In this document: positions 50,661 to 61,875 of the stretch, piece by piece | How positions within the stretch are numbered: the first letter of the stretch is position 1 | How the letters are laid out: each line of letters starts with the position of its first letter | Source of the DNA: Silurus meridionalis | Lineage: Eukaryota; Chordata; Actinopteri; Siluriformes; Siluridae | Assembly (NCBI RefSeq): GCF_014805685.1 | Contig: NC_060892.1 | Coordinates: 8,962,990-9,026,989, forward strand | Reading direction: 5' to 3' | Length of the DNA: 64,000 bases | Made by a program: the position numbers and the translations under genes | Notes under the pieces: generated by a model | Told to the model about the DNA's origin: nothing | Database searches by the model: none | The model's input: the letters and a program-made list of their open reading frames with translations, nothing else

Positions 50661-51778
50661 CCCAATCCTCAATAGTTTTTACAGAGCACAGAATAAGCTT
50701 TGCTTTGCTCCGAAATGGGGCCTTCAAAAGCTTACGTCACAATAACGCATGGTATCTGAGAAATTTTTATTTGTATCGAAGTGACGCACACCATCGGCAC
50801 TTACACTCAAATCTGCATTTAAGAAAGCTTTGGTATCTCGGTGAACATTGGCCTGGACAAGCAAACAAAGGTATAAATAAAGCAGTAATCTACAAAATAA
50901 CAGGCAACTAGTCATTAGCGGCGGGTACTTACCCTTATGCTAATTACATAAGCTGCAGGAATTAAAAAAAAAAAAAAAACCTATGTAAAACCAAAACACT
51001 ACATAAAAAAATAAAAATCCCCCAAAACCTGGCCAGTGCATGTGCAAAGGAAACAAACTAGAAGCAACTTTGGCAACTTGTCACCGATTGTCAACACGAG
51101 CCAAACCCCAATCCACAGCGAGTGAAACTCTGCGTATACTGAACCGTACTCGTCCGCGCACACTTCCAACACCGCGGGCGAAGCTGGCACAATTTCAGAA
51201 GGAGAAAAATGATTTTGGGGGGAAAAAGGTGCCGGGTGGTGATATGCTAATGCTCAAACAGATTAGCATGAACCTCGACTTTGAGCTAAATTTGCCGCTT
51301 GGCGAGTTAATTTACTCTGACAAGGTTCAAAAGTTTCCGGTCTTTGTTTGGGCGCACGGGGATTTCTTTTTAAGTTTCCGACTTTAATCTAGAGTCTAAG
51401 ATATACTCATAATGCGTTGCGAAGCGTAAGAGCAGATGCAGCGTGACTTAGGGGCGTGGGGGTGGGGTGGGTGAAGGAAGCTATTAATTACTAGATGTTT
51501 TTCAGCCAACAAGCAGCACAGTGTTGGGCGTCAGGAGTGTGCGCTGCACAGCTAGTCAGTTATTAAACATGCGCCTCTTCTGTTTTCAGAGCAAATATAG
51601 AGTGGAAGAAATGTGACTGTCGTGTCTAAGAGGAGAACAAACTGCAGAAATACTATCGAGACTGAATATTAGACGCGTCAGTCGGTGAAACTGATCCCTT
51701 ATCCTTCACGATATTTCATCTCATCACAAGTGCAGCAACGCTCCCATGACCTCGTGCTTGCATGAATTCACTCGACAC
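50661..51778. other. intron 1 sequence, nothing recognised
   Basis: A 115-codon open frame at 51040-51387 has no family pattern. No exon or repeat was identified. Confidence 0.4.
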
Positions 51779-52190
51779 CAAAAGTGCGTGGACACCCGGC
51801 CATAAGATTCGTATTTAGGTTTTTGAACATCCTGTTCCACATTAAGTCCCTATTCACCCTCCACTCTTTTGGGAAGATGTTCCACAATTTTTTAAATGTG
51901 GTTGTAGAGCTTTAAGCTCATTCAGACACAAGAGGGTTAGTAGTCATGTATGTAGGGTGAGGAGGCCTGGGGTGTTTAGTAGCGATGTGGTCAGAGCTCT
52001 ATATCAGGCCACTCAATATCTTCCATTTCAAAACTATAACCTCATGGATCTGGCTTTGGGCACGGGTGCATTATCACGCTGGAACAAATACATCCGATAC
52101 AATTGTATGCTCCAACTTTGTGGTAACAATTCAAAGAAGAACCAAATATAACAGGAAAAGTCAGGTGTCCTGATACTTTTGACCATAACT
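51779..52190 (-). mobile_element. miniature Tc1 element, copy K (near full length)
   Basis: The left end gcgtggacacccggccataa and right end ggtgtcctgatacttttgac bracket the reverse family sequence, with ccacattaagtccctattca, gggaagatgttccaca, gtgaggaggcctggggtgt and caccgataca-like landmarks. Confidence 0.82.
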
Positions 52191-53025
52191 AAACTGTAAA
52201 CAAAGAACCTACTTAACATAGTCACTAGTAGAGCATTTAGAATGACAGATGGTCCACTGTTTAATGTCTCACACCATTATTTTACAGGTGCATCTAACTT
52301 TTCAATAATGCAGATTGATGATTAGTTTTAATATAATGTTTGAGTGGACACGCTTTCTGAGCAAACATATACCACTGGCTGACAGTCACATTGACTTGCA
52401 AATGCCCATCCTTCAGCATGTGACCTCTGACTGAAGTTGCCAAGTTTAAATTCCCACTTGTCGGCTCACTGAACACTAAGCGATGATGGCGAATTTCTAA
52501 AAAGTGGAGGTGTGTTTTAAATCCAGGAACACTCATCGAAACTACTCTCTGTCCTTTCCGATTAAGACACTGGGGTGTGCATATAAAAACAGACTGATGA
52601 CTGGTGCTCTATTGATTTGTGTCAGAGATCGATACAGATCCAGCCTCATCTCCGGGCTCTTTTGTTGCAGAATTTCCCACAGACTACTAACCAGGTCTCA
52701 TTACCCATTCGCACAACAGCCTTTCCCGCCCGAGATCACTGTAATCACTGCATGCTGGCCATCAGCGCTTGGGTCAACCATGTCTAAAACGCTTTTCATC
52801 CCTGCGTGAGCAAGCACTTATCCAGAAAATCAAAGCCACTAAAATCTGATTTTTAAGAAAGCAGCTTGAGAAATGAGTAATATCATGCCATAAGGGACAT
52901 TAAAAATGTATAGATAAGCAGGTACAGCTCAGAGTGTTAGATTAAGAGCATTCCCATGCTGACATATAGACCTGTCCTGCAATTTAGATAATGATTTAAA
53001 TCACAAACGATTACTTGAACGATTC
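52191..53025. other. intron 1 sequence, nothing recognised
   Basis: No exon or known repeat was identified. Confidence 0.4.
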
Positions 53026-53766
53026 CACTATACAGTAGGGATGTAATGGTGCATAAACATTCACGGTAAATTTTGGTACAGTTAGAGGGAAGAAATTTCA
53101 AAATTGCTTGTCTTATTAATTTTGAACAACGGGTTACATTTTTTTAAACAAAAAAATAAAAAAATGGAGTGAGCAGCCATACTGGCACTGCACTCTAGTC
53201 TGAACTCCAATTTCTTTTTTAAACCCATGGCATTGTTGTGTATGTTTACCAACTAAAAAAATTCTTAAAGAAAGAAATAATCAAATACTTTATTATGTTC
53301 AACGCGTAAAAAGGATTGCATTTAGTACACGTGCTGTTAAACCCCTACTATATGAACAAAAAGTATTGAAACACCTGCTTTTTCCAGCCATATGTAGTAC
53401 TTCAAATTGTTACCACAAAGTTGGAGGCATGTGTATAAAATGTGTCTCTACACAGGGTAGCATCTAATATTCCACTCATTAGGAGACCCAAACACAATCC
53501 AGCATGACAACGCCCCTGTGCACAAAGCCAGATTCATAAAGATATAGTTTACATGGGCAGAAATAGAAGAAACCCCAGATCTCCTCATTAAACATCAGTA
53601 CCTGACATCACTAAAACCCTCATAGCTGAATGAGCACAAATCTCCAGGAACACACTACAAAACCTAGTGGAACATCTTCCAAAAAAGTAGGTTATAACAG
53701 TAAATGGGGACTAAACGTGGACCCTTCAAAGTGCACACATGAATATGATGGTCAGCTGTCCATGGC
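53026..53766 (+). mobile_element. miniature Tc1 element, copy J, with a hAT-like element in its tip
   Basis: The first bases cactata lie at 53027-53033. The copy resumes after the hAT-like element with ctatatgaacaaaaagtatt, acaaagttggaggcatgtg, atccagcatgacaacgcccc, gtggaacatcttccaaaa and ggggactaaacgtgg, to about 53766. Confidence 0.7.
53036..53347 (+). mobile_element. hAT-like non-autonomous element, third copy (short)
   Basis: The ends TAGGGATGTAATGGTGCATA (53036) and inverse TAGGGGTTTAACAGCACGTG (53347) form inverted repeats. The inside shares ttttggtacagttagaggga and aagaaa with the 40687 copy but is much shorter. The flanks CTATACAG and CTATATGA share their first five bases, consistent with a decayed duplication. 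Confidence 0.65.
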
Positions 53767-54119
53767 TGCACAATTCGTTGGCTGATCACCACTGCGTTCT
53801 CTGGAAAAGCAATAAATCACAGAGGCCTACAATATACAAGTGAGCCTAATGATTTTCTGTGTCGTCAATCACGGTGCATTAGACAAATTTATCGAACCGA
53901 TTAATAGGCTCAAAATAATACAAGGGTTTCCCCCGCTGTTGGAAGTTTACAGGGGGTCTAAATGCACCCTTTGGTATGTACAAGCAAAGAAAAGTAAAGC
54001 CTAAATGGGTTCCTCAGTGGCTCTTTAGACAGTAATGGTTTCAGAATCAGAAAATATTAAGGTTGGGTTCGCTTTCAGGGTAAGAAGATCTCTTAAATGC
54101 TGAAATGAATGTCTTAAAT

Positions 54120-54660
54120 TGTAAAAAAATAAAAATTGGACACCAAGAACAGCTGCTAATGAATATGAATGAAGAATGATACACTGTATAACCAAAGGAT
54201 TTTCTTCTGCCTCAACAACAAGGGCTATTATTGTGAAATGGAAGAGTCTAGAAGGAACAACAGTGCAGCCAGAACGCTGTAGACCATGCCAACTTCCTAA
54301 AAACAAATCTAATAAATGAAATCACAGATCCTCTTTTGCATCACTCACTGCAGAGTTCTGAACTGCCTCTGGAAGCAACATCAACCCAAGAGCTTTGCTT
54401 CAGGAGCATCATGGAATGGGTCTCCACGGCCAACCAGCTTCACACAAGCCTAAAATCACGCCATGCAAAAGCCAGCCGGAGTGGTGTACAGCGCCCCACC
54501 GCTGGACTCTAAAACAGTGGAAATGTTCTCTGTTGAGAAGTGATGAATCACGCTTCACTATCGAGCAGTATGATGAATGAATCAGAGGCGGGCGAATACC
54601 TGGAAAACACAACCTACCGAAACTGCTGTATACAAAGCGAGGTCCATAAGTGCATGTGTA
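54120..54660 (+). mobile_element. Tc1-like element with partial transposase, internally deleted
   Basis: Plus-strand translation gives FRTASGSNINP, EHHGMGLHGQPASHKPKITP and WTLKQWKCSLLRSDESRFTI, the central transposase region with the first catalytic Asp (SDESRF). After tacctggaaaacacaaccta the sequence jumps to tacaaagcgaggtccataag, which in intact members lies hundreds of bases further on. The second Asp and Glu are gone. The region matches what I recall of full-length relatives of the miniature Tc1 copies in this window. Confidence 0.7.
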
Positions 54661-54750
54661 TCAGCAGATCTTGAAAAGCCACCAAGAGTCTAGGTAGTGT
54701 CAGAATCCTTCATGGATCATTTGCATACGCTGGTGATGACAATCAAGTGC

Positions 54751-54935
54751 TGGTGGTAGCTCAGTGGTTAAGGCATTTGACTTTGGATCGGAAGGTCACA
54801 GGTTCAAATCCCACTATCACCAAGCTGCCACTGCTGGGCCCTTGAGCAAAAGCCCTAAGACCACCCCCTGCTCAGTTGTAAGTCGCTCTGGATAAGGGCG
54901 TCTGCCAAATGCCGCAAATGTAAATGCTAAATATT
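54751..54935 (+). mobile_element. tRNA-derived SINE with L2-type tail
   Basis: The head tggtggtagctcagtggtta with box B ggttcaaatccca (54801-54813) is tRNA-like. The body ctgctgggcccttgagcaaa leads to the tail agtcgctctggataagggcg and tctgccaaatgc, the L2/CR1-type 3' end also seen at 3050-3090 and 22690-22735. It resembles the Mermaid/HAmo class of otophysan SINEs. Confidence 0.85.
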
Positions 54936-54952
54936 TACATGGGGAAAGGGGG

Positions 54953-55107
54953 AACTCTGTGATTAAGATGTTGGACCTCAAATCCCACCACCACTACGCT
55001 GCAACTGCTGTGCCATTGAGCAAGGCCCTTAACCTTCAACTACTCAGTTGTATAAATGGCGTTAAGTCGCTATGATTAAGGGCATTTGCAAAATGCTGTA
55101 ATGTAAA
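54953..55107 (+). mobile_element. second SINE copy in tandem, older
   Basis: cctcaaatcccaccaccact, gccattgagcaaggccctta and aagtcgctatgattaagggc repeat the order of the SINE just upstream, with more substitutions and a partial head. A fragment of a further head (gttactgatcggaaggttga) is at 55310-55335. Confidence 0.7.
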
Positions 55108-55734
55108 AGTAGGTTTATTTTAATAAAACTTGCCAAACATTAAGCAAAAAATACAGGAAGTTTTCACCTGTGCCCCATACAATCAATAACCAAAAATAAA
55201 AAGATCTAACGGTCCTACAACATGGCTTGACAAGTGCAGTGTTGAGGAGCAAGCAGCTTGACCTCAACCTCATTGACCACCTTTAGGTGTCTCCATGCTA
55301 GCGTGCTGGGTTACTGATCGGAAGGTTGAGGGTGCAAACTCTGGTATTCTTCCACATACACAGTGTACAAAAGAATGAATGTGATTACTAACAGACCAAC
55401 AGACACAAACAGTAAACATTCAACAGAGTTATGGTGCGATACATATGAGGTACATGTGATAAATACGTGTGTAATAAAATACGATAAAATAAAATACGTG
55501 TAAACAAAAATACGAAGTGTAAGTCGTGTAAGACCAGAGTTGCACAGTCAGAGGTGACGGTGTGCAATGTCCAGTGTGCACAATTTAGCAATACAATGTC
55601 TATAGTAGAGATTTTTGTTGTTGTTGTTGTGCACACATGCAGATGGATGGACTATGAAATTCTCTTTTTGCATATACCAGCATATTAGAACGCAGGGGTC
55701 AAAGTGCAGGGTCACCAAGAATACAGCATCCCAG

Positions 55735-55815
55735 AGCAGAAGGGATTAAGGGCCTTACTCAAGGGCCCAACAGAGGCATCTTAGTGGTGCTGGGGCTCCA
55801 ACTATTGATCATTAG
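55735..55815 (-). repeat. SINE relic
   Basis: The minus strand carries gttggagccccagcaccact and ctgttgggcccttgagtaag followed by gcccttaatccc, the SINE body. The head is degraded. Confidence 0.5.
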
Positions 55816-55950
55816 TAACCGTTGAGTTCATACTTCCCCAGACTAGAAATCAAAGTTTGCATGGGTATCTATGATATGCACACAGAAAGCAAGAGAGCGC
55901 GCGAGCCTGGGCATCAGTTAATGCCCAGGTGCCTTTGCGGTTGTACTCAC

Positions 55951-56435
55951 TTTGTCCTGAGCACCTGCCAGGCCGCCTCGATGTCCGCGTACAGGTTCTT
56001 CTCAGACGGCTTGCCGGTGCTCACGCCGTAGCCCGAGTAGTCGTAGGAGAAGACGTTGCAGTTGATGCGCGAGCCGAGGCCGATGTAGAAGCTGCACATC
56101 TGGCCGAGGTCCACCGCGTTGCCGTGCGAGAAGAGCAGCGTGTAGCGGCTGGCAGGCGCGCAGCGGACGAACATGCAGAGCACGCGGTTGCCACGGCTCG
56201 TGCGCGTGCCGAACACCTCGACGGCGTCGAGCTCGCGCTGCGAGTACTGCCAGTCCGCTCGCTCGCTCAAGTGCAGGCTGCACGCGCCCTCGGCGTCCGT
56301 GTGCACCGAGTAGGTGGGCTCGGGCGGCAGGAAGGCAAGCTTGGCGGCGATGCGGCTCGGGCACGGCGGGCAGCAGAACAGCCAGCACAGCTCGCCCAGC
56401 GAAAAGCCGTTCATCCTGGGGCCTTGCTCGGGCAT
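55951..56435 (-). CDS. abhd17c: abhd17c coding exon 1 (depalmitoylase ABHD17C, N-terminal part)
   Basis: This exon encodes residues 1-161 plus two bases of codon 162. ABHD17 proteins are membrane-anchored serine hydrolases that remove palmitate from substrates such as N-Ras and PSD-95 (family knowledge). The ATG at 56433-56435 opens [18 protein letters not shown], nearly identical to mammalian ABHD17C. The Cys cluster at residues 17, 21, 22 and 25 is the expected palmitoylation anchor. The HGN oxyanion motif is at residues 104-106, and the YDYSGYG and [16 protein letters not shown] blocks follow. The exon ends AGG ACA AA before a GTGAGT donor (phase 2), and the next exon supplies G to make Lys162. 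The Ala-rich insert I recall after about residue 42 in human ABHD17C (about 329 aa) is absent, so the linker here is short. The exon is strongly CpG-rich. ABHD17A and ABHD17B are less likely because the N-terminus matches 17C best. Confidence 0.96.
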
Positions 56436-56790
56436 TGACGTGCCGTACTACGAAGCGGTAAAGTACAAGGCACAAGAAAGACAACGAGCCCCGGTAACGA
56501 CTAACTACAGACACGAACCGATGCTAATACAGCGCTAGCTGGCTAAATAACCGTTCTTTCCTCGCTTTCGTGCGGCTCTTAATTATTCAAAACGCGCGCT
56601 AATAGTGAACATCTTAAAACATTTGCTTACCGCAAACACGCCGTATCTTACTAAGATCTCCGACAATGTACATGAAAATAAATCCAATCCAACACTGAGT
56701 TAGCTTAGCCGTACACAATGGAAGCGGCCATGTCTCCTTCTACACTTAGGCCAAATATAAGACTTCCGGTAAGAAGCGGAAATCCTGTCC
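56436..56790 (-). promoter_or_regulatory. abhd17c: abhd17c 5' UTR and promoter candidate with ETS motif
   Basis: The interval upstream of the start codon continues the CpG-rich character of exon 1 and then becomes A/T-rich. On the minus strand ACCGGAAGT at 56762-56770 is a good ETS/GABPA-type motif, and ACATGGCCGC near 56731 resembles half of a YY1 site. Both are typical of TATA-less housekeeping promoters (established knowledge). The transcription start is not determined. A possible splice donor GCG|GTAAGC at 56631 suggests that a leading non-coding exon might exist. Confidence 0.45.
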
Positions 56791-56829
56791 TGGCGGAAAA
56801 CCCTGACGTCACACGACCGCGTGCCATAG

Positions 56830-57204
56830 TGCAAACTAGAAGTGATAGATTTTATTGATTGATTTATTTATTTTAATATAAATTTTACAAGAAAAAAAAC
56901 AATAGGCTTATATGTATAATATGTAATTTAATTTAATGTAATAACATTTCATATAAAAAAGGAAAAGGTTCTTTGACACAACATTTGCTACAAAATTATT
57001 TATAAAGTTTGCTGCACTCTTGAAATGTTATACTGGTTTTGCCTAAACTAAATTGTATACTTGATTTATTAAAAAAAATAAAAATAAATAACAAGTACCG
57101 CCTGCTGGATCTCTGGACTGGACCCCTGAACCAAATCCAACACTGATCAGTCCCACAAATCAGACACACCTGTTGCCTAAAATTAAGGACAAGGAAACTG
57201 TTTC
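56830..57204. other. upstream flank, nothing recognised
   Basis: A/T-rich. No exon or repeat family was identified. Confidence 0.4.
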
Positions 57205-57215
57205 CTTAACCAATC

Positions 57216-58268
57216 CTATCGTCCCTACATTGGCTTCCTGTTAAATTTCGAATAGATTACAAACTATTACTTCTCACTTATAAAGTACTAAATGGTTTGG
57301 CTCCCATGTATCTCTCTAGTCTTTTAACACGCTACAATCCGTCACGCTCCCTGAGATCTCAAAACTCTGGGCTTCTAGTAGTTCGTACAATAGCAAAGTC
57401 CACTAAAGGTGGTAGAGCGTTTTCACATTTAGCTCCTAAACTCTGGAATAGTCTTCCTGACAGTGTTCGGGGCTCAGACACACTCTCCCAGTTTAAGTGT
57501 AGATTAAAAACATATCTTTTTAGCAAAGCCTACACATAACACACATCACATATCATAACCTTGTGCTCCAGAACATCTGATCACATGCACATTATCAGCT
57601 TGTGCTGTTAATATCATGAACAGCAGCTACGCTAATTCCTCTCCACTGCTTCTCTTTCTCTCCCCATCCTGAGACACCCTGAGGTGTGGCCAGCTCCAGT
57701 CACCTCCCACCTCGTGATGATTACGGACCTTTGAAGAAGTAGATGCCGAACTCGCAAACATCCCGAACCATCTAGAGATGTACCAGTGCCATATGGATCC
57801 CGCTACATGTGTGGAGTTTTGACATTGGACCTCCTGGAGTGTTTAAAGGCTCTGGCATGGAGCAGCTGATGCTGGATCTATGATGATCACAAATGCTGAG
57901 CTTATAAAACTAGGAGCTACTAACCATAAAGACTGTATACGACTACAGAAAGAACATCACTTATAATCTTGTACTCCAGTAATCATGTTAGTTCTCACTC
58001 TCCAGTGTTCTGTATTGTTGAAAGATTTATGATCAAACTCTTGATGTCACCCAAATGAGGATGGGTTCCCCTTTTGAGTCTGGTTCCTCTTAAGGTTTCT
58101 TCATGACATCTAAGGGAGTTTTTCCTTGCCACAGTCGCCACGGCTGCTCATCAGGGATAAATACACACCATTCACCTTAACTGTTGATTTCTGTAAAGCT
58201 GCTTTGAGACAATGTCTGTTGTGAAAAGCGCTATACAAATAAACTTGACTTGACTTGACTTGACTTGA
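57216..58268 (+). mobile_element. L2-type LINE, 5'-truncated, with target-site duplication
   Basis: The frame at about 57216-57539 reads ...FRIDYKLLLLTYKVLNGLAP-like, then YLSSLLTRYNPSRSLRSQNS, GGRAFSHLAPKLWNSLPDSV and FKCRLKTYLFSKAYT followed by a stop. This is a clear L2-type ORF2 C-terminus, and it is open. A 0.7-kb 3' UTR ends in gctttgagacaatgtctgtt, aaaagcgctatacaaataaa and (CTTGA)n. The flanks cttaaccaatc at 57205-57215 and 58269-58279 are identical and mark the insertion. It is relatively undamaged, so probably young. Confidence 0.9.
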
Positions 58269-58271
58269 CTT
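58240..58271. repeat. (CTTGA)n tail repeat
   Basis: About six pentamer units at the 3' end of the L2 LINE. Confidence 0.9.
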
Positions 58272-58279
58272 AACCAATC

Positions 58280-61200
58280 AGATTTCTGCGACACCTGGGC
58301 CATCTAGCAGGCATACAGTAACTGGCATTTTTACCTCTTTTGATTGGATGGTAGGAGAGCGCACTAGTCAGAGCTAGCAAACTGCATCTGTAGCAAACTG
58401 CACAATCTCGAATATATTTGTGTAGACATAATAGCTGTTTTTTTTTTCTTGTATAAGCAATTGATTAGGGCACAGTTATAATTACAAGGCCATTTTTAAG
58501 ACAAAACTTTTCAAGAAAACCTGGACATTGCGAGAAAAGGTCAGCCAAAAGAGTTGTTAAGCATTTTTTTTAGAACCATTTATAATTGTTAGGCTAATAT
58601 TGATGCTTCTGCTAGAGGCATAAACGGGGGCGGTTCAGCTGTTGCTGCACTGACAGGCGACTTGTTGAATTGTGGTAATTGGGTTTCTCGCTTTAGGGCC
58701 TTTATTCTCACTGTATGAGATACTTGTCTGCAATACTGCGCTCTGTTATACAGCGTTTCTGTATTATATTGATGGCTTCTATAGCCGTGGCATCATAATG
58801 GTGGTTTTAAGAGGTGGATTGCTTCAGGTAGGCCACTACTGAAGGCTCATGTGTGAAATGCACGTCCCGCCACTGATATTCAGCAGTACACAGTAAACAA
58901 ACAGCTGTCTTACATCTATTTTAGTACTACATTTCATTTTAGTCCCAAAATAATTTCCAATTGATAAGCAAAGAAAAAATACAAGAGCTGTGATGTGTAT
59001 TATTTTAAAATCCTCAGATTCCTCTTCCTGGCTGACAGGAGTGGAACGTAATGTGGTTTTCTGCAGTTGGAGTCACAAGGCTTGATGGGTTTTGTGGTTT
59101 GAGCTGCTTTTCTGCTTACCATGGTTGTACAGAGTGGTTACAGTATTAAACCAGTCTGGCCAATTTGCTCTGACCTCTTATATCCCACTAATCACTGCAA
59201 CTCACCACATGTAAACTCCAAGAACATTTGTGCTTGGAAAAATCCCAGGAAATTATTAATTTCTGATTTACATAAATCAGCTTGTCTGACACCAACAACC
59301 TTGCCATGGTCAAAGCTTCTAAAACTAATTTTCTGTTTAATGTAAACACCAACTGAAAGGCTTCACCCATATCTGTTTGATTGTGCTCCTGTCTTGTTTT
59401 TGGGTAAATGAATAATTGCAGAGCAAAACACAGACTGGGAACAAACTGCATTATCTACATGATTGCACCTTCTAAAAAAAGAAAAGAAGTCGTTGAAATT
59501 ATTAGCAGATCCAATGTTTTTTCTTTGTTTGTTTGAACCCCTGTGCAACCGGCCTTGTATAATCCAGTGCTCTTGTCTTGATTGTATACTTGCTTTATTA
59601 AAAAAAAATAAGCCTTCTTAAAATGAAATGCTACCTAATCAGGGCCTTGGGTCACTAATAAGTGCATGAGATCAGTGCCTGGTATCATATTAGCACTCGT
59701 TAGCTCATATGTCACCTCTGGATAATCATCGGATCTGTGGAACATTTGTAACCAGAATTTGTGGACTTAAATATCTACATTGATCCAAAACCTTGGTTTA
59801 CATGAATAACATTGTAGAGTAAAATCATGACCATAGTGAAATATGGCTCTTTCTATTGTTTCTATAGTGGATATGGAATAGAAATATATAGTGCCAAGCT
59901 CCCAACATAATAATCATTATAACGGTCATTGAATAACATGTAAAGTGTTTAATTTTTTTTTTTTACGTTTCAATTTTCGTGCTTCATTATTCTTTGGAGC
60001 CTTGTCTTGTTTAATAGTCTTACAATAGATTAACCAAGAAATCCACAGGACAAAATGTCAAAACTACAGTCGTGGCAATCAGACATTCACTGGTTCAAAT
60101 GCATAGGATAAAATCGCTGTTTTATTTGAATAATATGAGCAATTCATTGGGTGTGATATCCAGGCTTGTGACAGGACCTGTGGATGAGCTATGCAGAAGA
60201 ACGAAACGATGAACACTGCGGATTGTTTTTAAATTTCAGATGCTCAGGTCAGAGGCTTTGGTTTCTTCAGTCACAGTCCATTGAGAGAAACAACAATCTG
60301 CGGTTTGGATTTCTACAGACATTTTGCCTTACTGACTTTAATGTGTTTCTTGATGTACTCGTGTCCTCAGTGTAGCGGTACATGTTCACAGATGCTTCAG
60401 GTTTTACTAGTTTTTAACATCCACCTCAGGCTCCTTGTGTTATTGCCTGTGAGTTCAGCAACAAAAATCTTATATCGAACAAAATTTATAAAAGGAGCTG
60501 CTGGTTTAATCAGATTTTCAGTGGTAACACCTATTTATTCCAACTTATTATCAGAGCAGATGCTCTTTTATAACCCAGCGGATTATAATGTTTGTGCTAT
60601 TTCAGCACTTCTCTTTTATCTCTCACATATGCACCTTCTGCTGCAAATAAATTCAAAAACCCAGAGTCAGGAGGTTTATTTGTGTCTTGGGAGAATGCAC
60701 AGTAAGAAGGATCAATTCTATTTGTGAGAACCAAATATTTTTTAAGAGTACTACTTGACGAAAAAAAGGATGTTTAATCATTTGGAAATATCAGAAAACC
60801 CATATTCTGACTTGTAATAAATCATGACAAAAGGCATTTGTGGTGAAAACCTTATCAAAGGTTGACAACGTTGGCTCACAACAAATTGCTGGGTGTATTA
60901 GAGCCACTGTGGCTAGACTGCTGAGTCTGAGTGTGTTGTAAGGGGATACATTTCAGCTCTTGTGCAACGGTGTCTCATTCCTCTTCTCATTTATATTCAG
61001 ACGTCACTAGTAAAGGTCAACCGGGATTTAATTAGAGGAAGTGACACAACAGGTTGTAGTGGAGAAAGAATGGGGAGAAATGACCAATCTTCCTGTCATC
61101 CGTTTTCCTGCATTTGATCTCACCTCTCTCGTATTAGTCTTCACAGCATCTCTTCTGTATAGTTCTTAAATAAACACTGATATATAAACACACACTCTGA

Positions 61201-61429
61201 TTTACGTCTATGTTTCTGAGTCATTTTTTAGCAGAGTGTGAACTTTTTATTGTAATTGAGGAATCCTGTGGTTACAGACAGCAAGTTGTGTTATGTGCTC
61301 TTCATGTTTCTGTGGGTTTCATCCAGATTCTCTAGTTTCCCCTGTACCCCCCCCCAACCATTTTTCAAACCAGTGTGTACTGCCTCATGATATATATGCT
61401 TTGGCTCTACCAGAACCTTGAACCTAGTG
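58280..61429. other. upstream flank, nothing recognised
   Basis: No exon, RNA gene or known repeat was identified. A 148-codon open frame at 60281-60727 shows no family pattern and is rejected as a gene. Confidence 0.4.
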
Positions 61430-61875
61430 CAGTAATCCCCCATTTATCGATAAACGAAAAAAGGTGATAAACGGACACCACCACAAAAATGGGGCCGTAA
61501 ATCATCCTCCCACACATTTTAAACACACACAGAAAACATTTGCAAGGATCTAGCGAGATGAATTTTGTGTAAATTGGTAGAAATACAGTACACTGTGTCA
61601 CATTTATAGTAAGTACATGTACTGTACAGTATACAGGTCTGTAGTAGCGAAGCCTATGCGTAGTGTCCTAATATGTCAAAAAAGAGGCTGAGTAAAAAAG
61701 GCTGAGTTCATTTCATAATTAATAATTATATGTTTATTATTACATTTTATTATCACAACATGAAACTCTATAAAAGCAATTCCCTTTAAGTGTTTTCGTC
61801 TATCGTGCTATTCGCGAGAGACCGGGAAAATCAGCCAAACCAATGAGTTATGTGGCAGTAAACGGGAGATTACTG
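61430..61875. mobile_element. Tigger-like miniature element
   Basis: The left end CAGTAATCCCCCATTTATCG and right end cgggagattactg (inverse CAGTAATCTCCCGTTTACTG) form inverted repeats typical of Tigger-type 'CAGTAATCCCTCG' elements. TA follows on the right; the left flank has TG, a possible mutated TA. No coding content. Confidence 0.65.

Noticed and set aside
51040..51387. 115-codon plus-strand frame in intron 1
   Set aside because: No recognisable domain, no codon bias and no splice context.
55929..56514. Long open frames of 169 and 170 codons overlapping abhd17c exon 1 in other frames
   Set aside because: They are Arg/Ala/Val-rich shadows of the GC-rich true exon, whose frame matches ABHD17C residue by residue.
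60281..60727. 148-codon plus-strand open frame in the upstream flank
   Set aside because: The composition is Leu/Phe-rich without any family pattern, and no splice-consistent neighbours or promoter context were seen. It is expected by chance in A/T-rich DNA.
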